A program made the translations under genes and the position numbers. A DNA stretch of 11,453 nt from Dehalococcoidia bacterium (lineage in GTDB: Bacteria; Chloroflexota; Dehalococcoidia; GIF9; AB-539-J10), in NCBI GenBank assembly GCA_029859145.1, contig JAOUDT010000020.1, positions 1-11,453 of the forward strand, written 5' to 3'. The notes beneath the pieces are model-generated. The model was given only the letters and a program-made list of their open reading frames with translations, did not search any database and was not told the DNA's origin. This document shows, in pieces, positions 1 to 7,228 of the stretch (position 1 is the first letter of the stretch; each line of letters opens with the position of its first letter).

Positions 1-364
1 CAATTCCCAACTTCTCACACTCCCGATGCATGGTATCCCATACTATCTCCAGCTGCTGTTTGGTCATCTCCGTAGGCAGGTTCAAATCTATAGATAGAAA
101 CGTAGGCTTGAGCCCAGAGGTAACAGCATCGGAAGCAAGGATGTGGAGTGCAAACCAAGCTGCTCTTTCCCAACCATATTCAGGAACAATGAACACAGGG
201 TCCGTGGTCAGAGCTACCGCTTTATTCCCGATCTCCACTATCCCCACGTCCACTCCGTGCTGAGGTCCCACCAACACCGCCCGGTGTTTGGCACCCAATC
301 GAGGGTATATCAGTTCACTGAAGATGTCCGGGGAGATTTTGCCAATCTTGGGAAGTTCACTCAC
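1..364 (-). CDS. AIR synthase-related protein (PurM/HypE-like), 3' part cut by window edge
   Basis: About 121 residues of the N-terminal half of a PurM-superfamily (AIR synthase/HypE/SelD fold) ATP-binding protein; the gene continues past base 1. After a short LPKIGKI leader come the segment GPQHGVDVGIVEIG, a TTDP motif (D55) and SDAVTSGLKP, followed by a strand ending in DLNLP, which match the family's metal/ATP-binding aspartates (D39, D55, D79). The GTG start at 364 is the first usable start after the in-frame nifS stop (389-391) and has a purine-rich AAGAGAG about 10 bases upstream; a downstream start would remove the conserved leader. It lies 24 bases after nifS and probably shares its transcript. 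The family includes purine biosynthesis, hydrogenase maturation and selenophosphate enzymes, and the true substrate cannot be read from this half. The glycine-rich loop and cysteine typical of SelD are not seen, so SelD is unlikely. Confidence 0.82.
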   Translation of the reverse strand, partial: MSELPKIGKISPDIFSELIYPRLGAKHRAVLVGPQHGVDVGIVEIGNKAVALTTDPVFIVPEYGWERAAWFALHILASDAVTSGLKPTFLSIDLNLPTEMTKQQLEIVWDTMHRECEKLGI

Positions 365-388
365 TTTTGTTGTTTCTCTCTTCAGACC

Positions 389-1555
389 CTATCTGGGGGT
401 TTTCAAAAGTGGTGACATGGCTCTCAATTTGGCGACAATGCCAGGCAAGACCTCCAGAACTCGTTCCGTATCTGCTTCCGTGCTCTCTCGCCCAAGGGTG
501 AACCTGAGCGAGCCATGAGCTTCCTCTGGGGAGAGCCCCAGTGCCAGAAGAACATGGGAAGGTTCCAGGCTCGCTGAGCTACAGGCTGAACCGGTAGAAG
601 CGCAGATTCCCTCTAGATCAAGATTCAAAATCATGGATTCCCCTTCCACGAAATCAACGCTGATATTGACATTGTTGGGCAACCTTCTCGTCGGATGACC
701 ATTCAAGCGGACTCGGTCAATCTTCTCCACAACACCTTCAATTAGCCTATCCCGAAGATGAGCCAGCCGTTTTGCCTCCTTGCCCATCTCCTGCCCCCCC
801 AGTTCCATCGCCCTGCCCAACCCCACGATACAGGGAACATTTTCGGTACCGGCCCTGCGCCTTTTTTCTTGCTCTCCTCCATGCACAAGGGAAACTAATT
901 TGGTGCCTTTCCTGACATACAGAGCACCCACTCCCTTAGGTCCATATAACTTGTGCGCCGAAATAGAGAGCAAGTCCACCCCAAGTTTATCCACGTTCAC
1001 CGGAATATGCCCCACCGTCTGTACGGCATCGGTGTGAAAATAAACGCCGGCTTCTCTGGCAATTTTGCCTATTTCTTCCACGGGTTCTATGGTGCCTACT
1101 TCGTTGCTGGCATGCATCACTGAGATAAGGACGGTTCTATTGGTAATGACTTTCCTGACAGCATCAGGGTCAACCAGACCATATTTATCTACCGGGAGGC
1201 ACGTTATCTTGAAACCGCTTCTCTCCAGAAATTTGCACGCCTCGAGGACCGCATGGTGCTCGACAGAGGTGGTGATGACGTGATTTCCTTTGCGGTCGTT
1301 GGCATAGGCGACGCCCTTCAGGGCGAGATTATCTGCCTCTGTTCCTCCGCTGGTAAAGATAATCTCCTCGCTCCTGGCACCGATAAGTTCCGCCACTTTG
1401 ATTCTGGCCTCTTCCACAGCCCCCCTCGCCTCCTGTCCGTAGGAATAGATGCTTGAGGGGTTGCCAAAGGAGTTGGCGAAATAGGGCAGCATGGCTTTCA
1501 CCACCTCAGGATGAGTTGGCGTGGTGGCAGCGTAGTCCAGATATATTCTTCGCAT
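389..1555 (-). CDS. nifS: cysteine desulfurase, NifS/IscS class I
   Basis: PLP enzyme of 388 residues that removes sulfur from L-cysteine, leaving alanine and an enzyme persulfide used for Fe-S clusters, thiolated tRNA or other sulfur carriers in the cytoplasm. It starts with the family signature YLDYAATTPTHPEV. It has the cofactor-stacking histidine pair at 100-101 (SVEHHAVL), HTDAVQ around D176, the Schiff-base lysine K202 in SAHKLYGPKG, and the catalytic cysteine C325 in TGSACSS. The loop around C325 is the long, mobile class I (NifS/IscS) type rather than the SufS type. The length is normal. The ATG directly abuts the TAG of the NIL gene upstream, with no spacer, so translation is probably coupled. 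No NifU/IscU scaffold is in the window. Whether it serves general Fe-S assembly or a dedicated sulfur step is not decided by sequence; nifS versus iscS naming is arbitrary here. Confidence 0.96.
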   Translation of the reverse strand: MRRIYLDYAATTPTHPEVVKAMLPYFANSFGNPSSIYSYGQEARGAVEEARIKVAELIGARSEEIIFTSGGTEADNLALKGVAYANDRKGNHVITTSVEHHAVLEACKFLERSGFKITCLPVDKYGLVDPDAVRKVITNRTVLISVMHASNEVGTIEPVEEIGKIAREAGVYFHTDAVQTVGHIPVNVDKLGVDLLSISAHKLYGPKGVGALYVRKGTKLVSLVHGGEQEKRRRAGTENVPCIVGLGRAMELGGQEMGKEAKRLAHLRDRLIEGVVEKIDRVRLNGHPTRRLPNNVNISVDFVEGESMILNLDLEGICASTGSACSSASLEPSHVLLALGLSPEEAHGSLRFTLGRESTEADTERVLEVLPGIVAKLRAMSPLLKTPR

Positions 1556-1798
1556 CTAACCTTCTACGATATCTCCGACAATAGGATCGACCCTTACCCC
1601 TTTGCCAGTTATCCAGGCAATCCCGCGCTCGATATCATCTGCCTTACCCTCCAATTCAAGTACTACCCATCCCTTATCTCCGTTTATATCGGCGCGGCGG
1701 ATATTAGTCACCACTTTGAACCGCTGGCCAAGGTTGTGAATGACGGGCTCCTTGATTAATTCCGGGGGAAAAGTGAATTTTACTCCTCGCTTGACCAT
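1556..1798 (-). CDS. standalone NIL-domain protein
   Basis: Small protein of 80 residues consisting of a single NIL (ferredoxin-like fold) domain. Visible family features are KFTFPPELIKEPVIHNLG near the N-terminus, the strand FKVVTNIRRADING, then GWVVLELEG and a helix DIERGIAWITGKGVRVDPI. NIL domains form the methionine-sensing C-terminus of MetN transporters. In Methanosarcina, a NIL-ferredoxin protein takes part, with a DUF39 partner, in making homocysteine from aspartate semialdehyde. Here there are no ferredoxin cysteines at all. The ATG at 1798 has a strong AGGAGG 6 bases upstream, and the gene follows its own predicted promoter. It is fused end to start with nifS, which points to a role in sulfur transfer or sulfur amino-acid sensing rather than transport. 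The domain call is firm; the function is inference. Confidence 0.88.
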   Translation of the reverse strand: MVKRGVKFTFPPELIKEPVIHNLGQRFKVVTNIRRADINGDKGWVVLELEGKADDIERGIAWITGKGVRVDPIVGDIVEG

Positions 1799-1830
1799 AT
1801 TATCCTCCTGATGCCTATTCCAGAGCTAGA

Positions 1831-1839
1831 ATTATAACA
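1831..1839 (-). promoter_or_regulatory. extended -10 promoter for NIL-nifS-AIR operon
   Basis: On the minus strand the 66-base gap between thrC and the NIL gene contains TGTTATAAT, a perfect -10 hexamer (1836-1831) preceded by the TGn extension. No good -35 is visible, as is common for extended -10 promoters. Transcription would start about 25 bases before the NIL ATG. There is no clear terminator after thrC, so read-through from the upstream operon is also possible. Confidence 0.6.
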
Positions 1840-1864
1840 CGAGTTGAATACTACAGACTCGAGC

Positions 1865-3082
1865 TCACTTACCCAGAACCTCCTCGAAGGATTCCAAGGT
1901 GGGCTCGATTACGAAGGGATGAACCCTCCCAGCTATCACTTCCTGGGTTTTCGGTCCTGCCCCGGTGATGAAAGCCACGGTAAGCTCATGCCTCTTGATT
2001 ATCCCCGAGGTCACTAGCTTTCTCAACCCTGCTATTACCACGCCGCCGGCTGTCTCGGCAAAGATACCTTCAGTCTCGGCCAGCAGCTCCATCCCCTCAA
2101 CGACTTCTTCGTCGGTGACAGCACAGGCGCCGCCCCCTGACTGCCGGGCAACTCTCAATGCGTAATAACCGTCAGCCGGGTTACCAACAGCTATTGACTT
2201 GGCGATGGTATTTGGCTTCACGGGGTGGACCTGGAGAATACCTGCCTCGAAAGCATTGACAATCGGGGAAGAACCCGCAGCCTGGGTAAGATACATGTGA
2301 GTATTGACCGGTTGGACCAAACCCAGCATGGAAAACTCGTCCAGGCCTTTCCATATCCGGGTAAAGAGAAGTCCGGAGGCAGCGGGAGCCACTACACAAT
2401 CGGGAGCGAGCCAGCCCAGTTGCTCAGCTACTTCGTAACCCAGGGTTTTGCTCCCCTCAGCATAGTAGGGTCGGAGATTAATGTTGATGAAACCCCAATC
2501 ATACCTCTGCGCCAACTGGCTACAGACGCGGTTAACATCGTCATAGCTTCCCTTGACTGTCACCAGAACTGGGTTGTAGATTGCTATTCCTGTCAACTTG
2601 CTTGGTTCCACGTCAGAAGGAACGAAAACATAGGACTTTATGTTTGCTTTGGCAGCATGAGCCGCCACACTGGCCGCCAAATTGCCGGTTGAGGCGCAAG
2701 CCACGGTATCAAATCCAAATTCTCTCGCCTTGGTGATAGCTACCGAGACCACCCGATCCTTGAAGGAATATGTTGGATTAAGGCAATCATTTTTGATGTA
2801 GAGCTTATCCAGTCCCAGTTCCTTTCCCAGATTATCAGCCTTAACCAGAGGAGTGAATCCCGCGCCAATATCCACTACATCGCCATCCACAGGCAACAAG
2901 TCTTTGTAGCGCCACATGCTTGGCGGGCCCTTAGTAATCGTTTCCCGACTTGACGCTTTGGCTATGGACTTGTAGTCGTAGTTCACCTCTAATGGACTGA
3001 AGCAGAAATCACATAGATTGAGAGGCTGCAACTGATACTCTCGCCCACACTTCCGGCAGCGCAAGGCTATAGCATAGGACAA
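1865..3082 (-). CDS. thrC: threonine synthase with N-terminal zinc ribbon
   Basis: PLP enzyme of 405 residues that converts O-phosphohomoserine to threonine. A four-cysteine ribbon opens the protein (C9, C12 in RCRKCG; C24, C27 in CDFC), as in the fold-type II threonine synthases of archaea and many Chloroflexota. The phosphate/PLP site follows: FTPLV, then NPTYSFKDR with Schiff-base lysine K108, ASTGNLAASVAAHAA as the cofactor phosphate clamp, and FITGAGPK near the end. The start is TTG at 3082, chosen because a strong GGGGAGGAAG lies just upstream, no ATG or GTG is nearby, and starting later would remove the zinc ribbon. The gene begins 25 bases after the PKD gene stops. It competes with the gamma-synthase-like enzyme at 7229-8371 for the homoserine-derived substrate if that enzyme uses O-phosphohomoserine, which is inference. 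Confidence 0.94.
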   Translation of the reverse strand: MSYAIALRCRKCGREYQLQPLNLCDFCFSPLEVNYDYKSIAKASSRETITKGPPSMWRYKDLLPVDGDVVDIGAGFTPLVKADNLGKELGLDKLYIKNDCLNPTYSFKDRVVSVAITKAREFGFDTVACASTGNLAASVAAHAAKANIKSYVFVPSDVEPSKLTGIAIYNPVLVTVKGSYDDVNRVCSQLAQRYDWGFININLRPYYAEGSKTLGYEVAEQLGWLAPDCVVAPAASGLLFTRIWKGLDEFSMLGLVQPVNTHMYLTQAAGSSPIVNAFEAGILQVHPVKPNTIAKSIAVGNPADGYYALRVARQSGGGACAVTDEEVVEGMELLAETEGIFAETAGGVVIAGLRKLVTSGIIKRHELTVAFITGAGPKTQEVIAGRVHPFVIEPTLESFEEVLGK

Positions 3083-3097
3083 ATCTTCCTCCCCTTA
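3083..3097 (-). promoter_or_regulatory. strong ribosome binding site deciding the TTG start of thrC
   Basis: Minus-strand GGGGAGGAAGAT sits directly upstream of TTG at 3082. The strength of this site and the absence of any in-frame ATG or GTG near it decide the start of thrC. Confidence 0.7.
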
Positions 3098-3107
3098 TCT
3101 CCTAGTT

Positions 3108-4106
3108 TTATCCAAAAAGACAGGCTGAACAAGGCACCACGTCGAGAATGATGCTCCTACTCGCAATGTTATCAGCAACATCCGTCACTACTACCGTGAT
3201 GGTAACTTCACCGGACACATCCGGCGCAGTCCAGGTAATCATAGAGCCCTCACCAGAAATCTGGCCACCTGTGCATGACCATTGGTAAGGCAGTTCAGCG
3301 CTCGTGTTCGAGGTGATGCACTCAATATCGTATTCTTTTGTCTTCCCGACCTTGTACCCAGTAGAGGTTTCTTTCAAATATTGGTGCTCGGCAGTAACAA
3401 CCAGGTCTTCTATAATCGGCGGTGTACCTGCCGCCGTGCTGAGGTTTATCAGCTCTGTGTCTTTCCCGCCCTGACCGTCGGTAACCACAACTGTGACCTG
3501 GTATGTGCCGATCTCTTCTGGAGCGGTCCAAGTAACTTCGGGTCCCGTGCCAGTAATATTGCCCCCGGTGGTTGACCACTCATAGGCCAGTTGGTCACCA
3601 TCAGCGTCTGAGGCACCGCACGTCACCTGGATACTATCCAGAGGAGTGGGCCAGTGTTCATCGGGTACCAGGCTGGTGATGGTTGGCGGCCTATTGGCTC
3701 TCACTGTGATAGTTGCCTGTTGCGTGACTTCGCCGCCGCGGCCATCGCTCACCGTGACTGTAACATTGTAGGAGCCTGCGGAGTCGGGAGCGCTCCAGGT
3801 AACCGTAGCTCCCTCCCCAGTTATTTCACCTCCGCTGGCCGACCAGTTATAGCCTAGCCCGTCACCATCAGGGTCTGAAGCATTACACGCAATCTGGCAG
3901 CTTCCCAAAGGAGAAACCGTCTCCGAACCAGCTTCCAGACTGGCAATGATTGGCCGATGATTGGCCAACACGGTGCCAATTAGGACCAAAATCAGCACTG
4001 CTGCCACCGCAACTGCCACTGATATTATCAACAGGCTGTTCTTTCTCACCCCTCCTCTGCTCAATTCGAGCTCTCTTTCTCTCGTCGCTGGTTTTTTGGT
4101 GACCAT
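3108..4106 (-). CDS. single-pass membrane protein with three PKD/Ig-like repeats
   Basis: Protein of 332 residues with a basic cytoplasmic tail (about 1-23), one transmembrane helix (about 24-48) and three extracytoplasmic PKD-like beta-sandwich repeats (about 49-136, 137-224 and 228-324). Each repeat has the same skeleton: a glycine-rich TGG or SGG turn, a WxAP strand (TWSAP, TWTAP, TWTAP) and a VTVxVxD strand; the first two also carry acidic loops of the DPDGD/DADGD kind and a DG(R/Q)GG turn. The protein ends PCSACLFG, an unusual C-terminal CxxC. The ATG at 4106 is preferred over the open frame reaching 4214 because it has GGAGG 9 bases upstream, removes overlap with the preceding gene and gives a normal N-in anchor. 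PKD repeats usually mediate binding to proteins or polysaccharides. The specific partner is unknown; proximity suggests the lipoproteins and transporter just upstream. Confidence 0.85.
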   Translation of the reverse strand: MVTKKPATRERELELSRGGVRKNSLLIISVAVAVAAVLILVLIGTVLANHRPIIASLEAGSETVSPLGSCQIACNASDPDGDGLGYNWSASGGEITGEGATVTWSAPDSAGSYNVTVTVSDGRGGEVTQQATITVRANRPPTITSLVPDEHWPTPLDSIQVTCGASDADGDQLAYEWSTTGGNITGTGPEVTWTAPEEIGTYQVTVVVTDGQGGKDTELINLSTAAGTPPIIEDLVVTAEHQYLKETSTGYKVGKTKEYDIECITSNTSAELPYQWSCTGGQISGEGSMITWTAPDVSGEVTITVVVTDVADNIASRSIILDVVPCSACLFG

Positions 4107-4176
4107 TTGCTCTGTCCTCCGTACAGTGTGCCATAAAGACTCAAATCTACGAATTCCTTTCGTCTGCTCATTAAGG

Positions 4177-4650
4177 CTACCCAGGCTCGATGGTATCTTG
4201 ATAGGCGCTTGCAAGGTCAGCGCTGCTCATCACAATGTTGCCATTTTCTATCTCATATGGAACCGAGGCTTTGGGATAACCTACACAGGCCCCGCTAATT
4301 CCAGCGCCTGTCAATGCCCCGAATCTAGTCCCACACCTATCGCATATCAAGACGTCTTCTTCAAGGGAAAAGCCTATTGAGTGGCACGGTGGGCAGACAT
4401 TTGCCCGGACAAAGATTTCTCCACCCACTGTATAGGCCATGAAATTCGTGTCGCCTTCTTGAGTCTCCACCCCAAAGCGGACATTCAAATTGTTTTCAAC
4501 TTCACCTAATGGAATGGATACAATGCCATCCGTCACCTGAGGCTGAATCAAGGTTGCCTCTGTTGGCCCCGATGGCGTTGAGCTAGAACAGCCAGCAATG
4601 ATTGATGCCAGGGCAAGTAACACCGCTCCTGTTATTGCTATTCTCAACAT
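4177..4650 (-). CDS. DUF2318/FtrD-like lipoprotein, paralogue 1
   Basis: Predicted lipoprotein of 157 residues. A hydrophobic signal sequence ends in lipobox IAGC with lipidated C21. The mature domain carries CPPCH (C86, C89, H90), LICDRCG (C103, C106) and SGACVGYPK (C122), the cysteine pattern of the FtrD-like DUF2318 family, thought to bind a metal or Fe-S centre. It is clearly homologous to the next gene upstream, sharing EAT-I-PQV, FMAY and RAN-CPPCHSIGFSL. The ATG at 4650 is preferred: AAGGAG lies 9 bases upstream and the n-region is short. An alternative ATG at 4686 also has a weak AGAGG site, giving a 12-residue longer n-region; the choice matters because a palindrome spans that codon. 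It lies 97 bases after its paralogue and may have its own control. Redox or iron role is inference from family and context. Confidence 0.85.
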   Translation of the reverse strand: MLRIAITGAVLLALASIIAGCSSSTPSGPTEATLIQPQVTDGIVSIPLGEVENNLNVRFGVETQEGDTNFMAYTVGGEIFVRANVCPPCHSIGFSLEEDVLICDRCGTRFGALTGAGISGACVGYPKASVPYEIENGNIVMSSADLASAYQDTIEPG

Positions 4651-4671
4651 ATGTTTATTCTCCTTTCTGTT

Positions 4672-4689
4672 TAAATGAATTTTCATTTA
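4672..4689. promoter_or_regulatory. 18-bp perfect inverted repeat, possible operator
   Basis: TAAATGAA-TT-TTCATTTA: two perfect 8-base arms separated by 2 bases, in the gap between the two DUF2318-like genes and 22 bases upstream of the preferred start of paralogue 1. The spacing is too tight for a good RNA hairpin and is more like a dimeric repressor site. AT-rich content resembles iron-regulator sites in general, but it does not match a strict Fur or DtxR consensus. No clear promoter accompanies it. Confidence 0.4.
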
Positions 4690-4747
4690 TGTCCTCTCTT
4701 TCGCGACTGCGCCTTTATTCACTCTCTGCCTTTCTCTTATGATATCC

Positions 4748-5338
4748 CTATATGCCGCAACAACTCGGGGCTCTGGGTTTGTCAGTGCTGCTGCAACAAC
4801 CTGGAACACTTGGTGTACCGGAGCCGCTGTGACAACTCGGAGCAGTGGCCTCGCTCGGCTGTATTGGATTGACAGTGTCCTGATATGCGGTCAGGAGATC
4901 AGTGCCTTGCATTGTTATGCTATCGCCCTTAATCTCGTATGGGACTGCAGCTTTGGGATAAGCCACGCAGGCTCCCCCGATGCCTGCACCCGTTTTTGCG
5001 TCAAAAACAGTCGCACAAGTATCACAAATCAGACTGCTCCGCTGGAGAGAAAAGCCTATGGAGTGACACGGTGGGCAAATATTAGCTCGGACATAGATTT
5101 CTCCATCCAACACGTAGGCCATGAAATCCATATCCGCGTCCTGTGTCTTCAGATTAAAATGGACATTCCAATCCCTCTCGACTTCGCTTACGGGTATGGA
5201 TACGGTGTCGCCAAATACCTGCGGTTCAATCCATGTCGCCTCTATTCGCTGGTTACTTTGTATGCCATTACCACCACATGCAACTATGCCCGAAACCAGC
5301 ACGAGCGACACAAGGATGAATATTATCTTCTTCAACAT
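4748..5338 (-). CDS. DUF2318/FtrD-like lipoprotein, paralogue 2, with cysteine-rich tail
   Basis: Predicted lipoprotein of 196 residues. The signal sequence ends in lipobox IVAC with C21. The DUF2318-like core has CPPCH (C88, C91, H92), LICDTC (C105, C108) and GGACVAYPK (C124), as in the adjacent paralogue. After the core ends at about residue 158 there is a low-complexity tail of nearly 40 residues rich in Pro, Ser and Cys, with CH at 169-170 and CC pairs at 181-182 and 193-194 just before the end; paralogue 1 lacks it. Such a tail could hold soft metals or form disulfides (inference). Translation is coupled to the ABC ATPase upstream: the start and stop codons overlap in ATGTTGA, with AAGGAAGG as ribosome binding site. 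The close coupling argues that the lipoprotein is a functional part of the transporter. Confidence 0.88.
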   Translation of the reverse strand: MLKKIIFILVSLVLVSGIVACGGNGIQSNQRIEATWIEPQVFGDTVSIPVSEVERDWNVHFNLKTQDADMDFMAYVLDGEIYVRANICPPCHSIGFSLQRSSLICDTCATVFDAKTGAGIGGACVAYPKAAVPYEIKGDSITMQGTDLLTAYQDTVNPIQPSEATAPSCHSGSGTPSVPGCCSSTDKPRAPSCCGI

Positions 5339-6018
5339 TTGTTGCCTTCCTTGCGATTAACCTTGTCTACAATACGACCGTCTTGGAGAACTACCACTTC
5401 TTTGGCATACCCAGCTATCTCAGGATCATGAGTAACCATAACAACGCTGCGACCTTCTTTGTTCAGTTGATGGAACAAAGCTAGGATTTCCTTTCCTGTT
5501 TTCCGGTCCATATTGCCTGTCGGCTCGTCCGCTAAAATAAGAGAAGGGTCATTGACCAGGGCCCTGGCAATTGCCACTCTCTGCTGCTCGCCGCCGCTTA
5601 GCTGGCTGGGCTTATGGTCAGCCCTTTTCTCCAGCCCCACTCTTCTCAAGATATCCAATGCCTTCCGGTTGTTATTGTTCGCCCCGCCGAATGTCAGGGG
5701 CAAGAGGACATTCTCAAGAGCAGTCAGCGACGGAATCAGATGATATTGCTGAAAAACGTAGGCAATCTTCCCTCTTCTGACATCAACAAGGGCATTCTCA
5801 TCCAGGCTGTCGATGCGTTGGCCATCCAAAATCACTTCGCCGCTGGAGACATGGTCCAGACCGCCGATGATATTCAGGAGAGTGGACTTTCCACTTCCGG
5901 AAGGCCCCATAACGGCTGTGAAATCGCCTTCGTTCACAAGCAGAGAGATGTTGTCTAGGGCAACTACTTTGGCTGTCCCCTCTCCGTATACTTTTGACAC
6001 ATTTTTGACTTCTAGCAT
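5332..6018 (-). CDS. ABC transporter ATP-binding protein, MacB/LolD family
   Basis: ATPase of 228 residues with all catalytic motifs: Walker A GPSGSGKST (38-46), Q-loop Q90, signature LSGGEQQRVAIARAL (from 140), Walker B LILADEPTG with catalytic E165, and switch histidine H197 in MVTHDPE. The sequence style and length place it with the ATPases of FtsX-domain permeases (MacB, LolD, YtrE, FetD-like), which work as mechanotransmission machines at the inner membrane face instead of passing substrate through a channel. It starts 9 bases after the permease stop, its Shine-Dalgarno GAGGAAG overlapping that stop, and its own stop overlaps the start of the lipoprotein downstream. It ends in K-C, an unremarkable tail. 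The cargo is not evident from the ATPase itself. Confidence 0.96.
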   Translation of the reverse strand: MLEVKNVSKVYGEGTAKVVALDNISLLVNEGDFTAVMGPSGSGKSTLLNIIGGLDHVSSGEVILDGQRIDSLDENALVDVRRGKIAYVFQQYHLIPSLTALENVLLPLTFGGANNNNRKALDILRRVGLEKRADHKPSQLSGGEQQRVAIARALVNDPSLILADEPTGNMDRKTGKEILALFHQLNKEGRSVVMVTHDPEIAGYAKEVVVLQDGRIVDKVNRKEGNKC

Positions 6019-6027
6019 CTTGCTTCC

Positions 6028-7218
6028 TCACAATGACCTGAAAGAATCAGCGACCTTGATTTTGGAGGCGCGGAAGGCAGGGTACACACTCGCTACGACA
6101 GCAATAAAGATAGCTAGAGCCAGTGAAGGGAGGAAGTACTGGGGGACATAGGTAACGGCTACACCTCCAAAAATAAGCGGTCCGACTATGTATGCTAGCA
6201 AAGTGCCAGCTACATATCCCAGCAAACCTCCTGCCAGTCCTACGATCGCTGCCTCATAGAAGAAGATCTTCATTATCTGATTACGTGATGCTCCCACCGC
6301 TTTCATTATTCCGATATCCTTGATTCTTTCGTGAACCGAGGTTGTCATGGTGTTGACCACACCAAAGCAGCCAACAGCAAGTGTGATTGCAGCCAGGGCG
6401 AATAGAAACCTGCTTACCTTTTCCAGCATACCCATTTCGGTCTCAGCTATTTGTGTTACGGCAACTGCCCGAACCCCTGCTATGTTCTCGTTAATGCCAC
6501 TGGCAATATCTGATGTAGGACAGGCATTACACAGTGCACGAATGTCTATCGAGGAAACCAATCCATCTTTATCGAATGCCTGCTGCACCGTTTCCAGAGG
6601 AACGAAAATCTGATAATCTTCGTTTGAGCCTGTCTCATCAAGAATTCCGGTAATGGTTGCCTCTCCTCCGTTAAGTGTAATCTTGTCGCCCACTTTGAAT
6701 CCTAGCAACTCAGCGGCTACTGCCCCCACCAGTGCCTCATCTGTGCCCTCGAGGTACTGCCCTTGTGAGATTTTCCACCATGTCTTGAGTAGTCGTTCCG
6801 CTCGGGGGGCTACTCCAACTACTATCACAGACGTTCCATTTACCTTGGTGTTTATGTAGAGTTTCGGGGCAATCGTGGCAATATCCCCCTCATCTTCGAT
6901 ATCCAATGCCGCTTTTATCATGCCGTCTGCTATCTGTCTGATCTCCGGCAACTTGTCATCAGAAATGTAATTCTCGCCAATTGCCAAAGTGCCGAGACTC
7001 AGACCGCCTAATCCTATGTCAATATCGCTTATCGCAGGCATGACCATCAAGTTAGCGCCATATTTCTCCAGTTGGCCATGAATATTCGTTTGCCCGGCAA
7101 GGGCGATTGTCAACACGGCGATAATTGTTGTAATACCAATAACCACGCCCAGCGAGGCATATAGCACTCGTTTTTTTCTTCTCATAATGTCTTTTACAAC
7201 GATCTGGTATAGTTTCAT
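6028..7218 (-). CDS. ABC transporter permease, FtsX/MacB type
   Basis: Permease of 396 residues with the MacB/FtsX topology: a basic N-terminus (MRRKKR), one transmembrane helix at about 18-41, an extracytoplasmic MacB-PCD domain at about 45-265, then three helices at about 270-295, 320-350 and 362-382 with the conserved loop ERIKDIGIMKAVGAS (from 297) that contacts the ATPase, ending at SFRSL. The extracytoplasmic domain contains a CNAC motif (C230, C233), rare in generic MacB permeases. No membrane fusion protein (MacA) is encoded nearby, so a MacAB drug-efflux pump is unlikely. The pairing with DUF2318-like proteins recalls the ABC part of p19/Fet iron loci of Campylobacter and pathogenic E. 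coli (family knowledge), suggesting an envelope iron or redox function. The start ATG has AAGGAG 7 bases upstream. It begins 10 bases after the preceding cystathionine enzyme gene. Confidence 0.94.
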   Translation of the reverse strand: MKLYQIVVKDIMRRKKRVLYASLGVVIGITTIIAVLTIALAGQTNIHGQLEKYGANLMVMPAISDIDIGLGGLSLGTLAIGENYISDDKLPEIRQIADGMIKAALDIEDEGDIATIAPKLYINTKVNGTSVIVVGVAPRAERLLKTWWKISQGQYLEGTDEALVGAVAAELLGFKVGDKITLNGGEATITGILDETGSNEDYQIFVPLETVQQAFDKDGLVSSIDIRALCNACPTSDIASGINENIAGVRAVAVTQIAETEMGMLEKVSRFLFALAAITLAVGCFGVVNTMTTSVHERIKDIGIMKAVGASRNQIMKIFFYEAAIVGLAGGLLGYVAGTLLAYIVGPLIFGGVAVTYVPQYFLPSLALAIFIAVVASVYPAFRASKIKVADSFRSL

Positions 7219-7228
7219 CGACTCTCCT

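Noticed and set aside
2225..2692. Plus-strand open frame of 155 codons
   Set aside because: Antisense to the thrC catalytic core; no ribosome site or family features.
4107..4214. N-terminal extension of the PKD protein by 36 codons
   Set aside because: Overlaps the preceding lipoprotein gene and the ATG at 4106 has a GGAGG site.
4739..5431. Plus-strand open frame of 230 codons
   Set aside because: It is antisense to the lipoprotein and ABC ATPase genes, which have clear motifs and ribosome sites; its translation looks random with no recognisable domain.
6028..7218. MacAB-type drug efflux pump
   Set aside because: No membrane fusion protein or outer membrane channel gene is near, and the neighbours are DUF2318-like lipoproteins.
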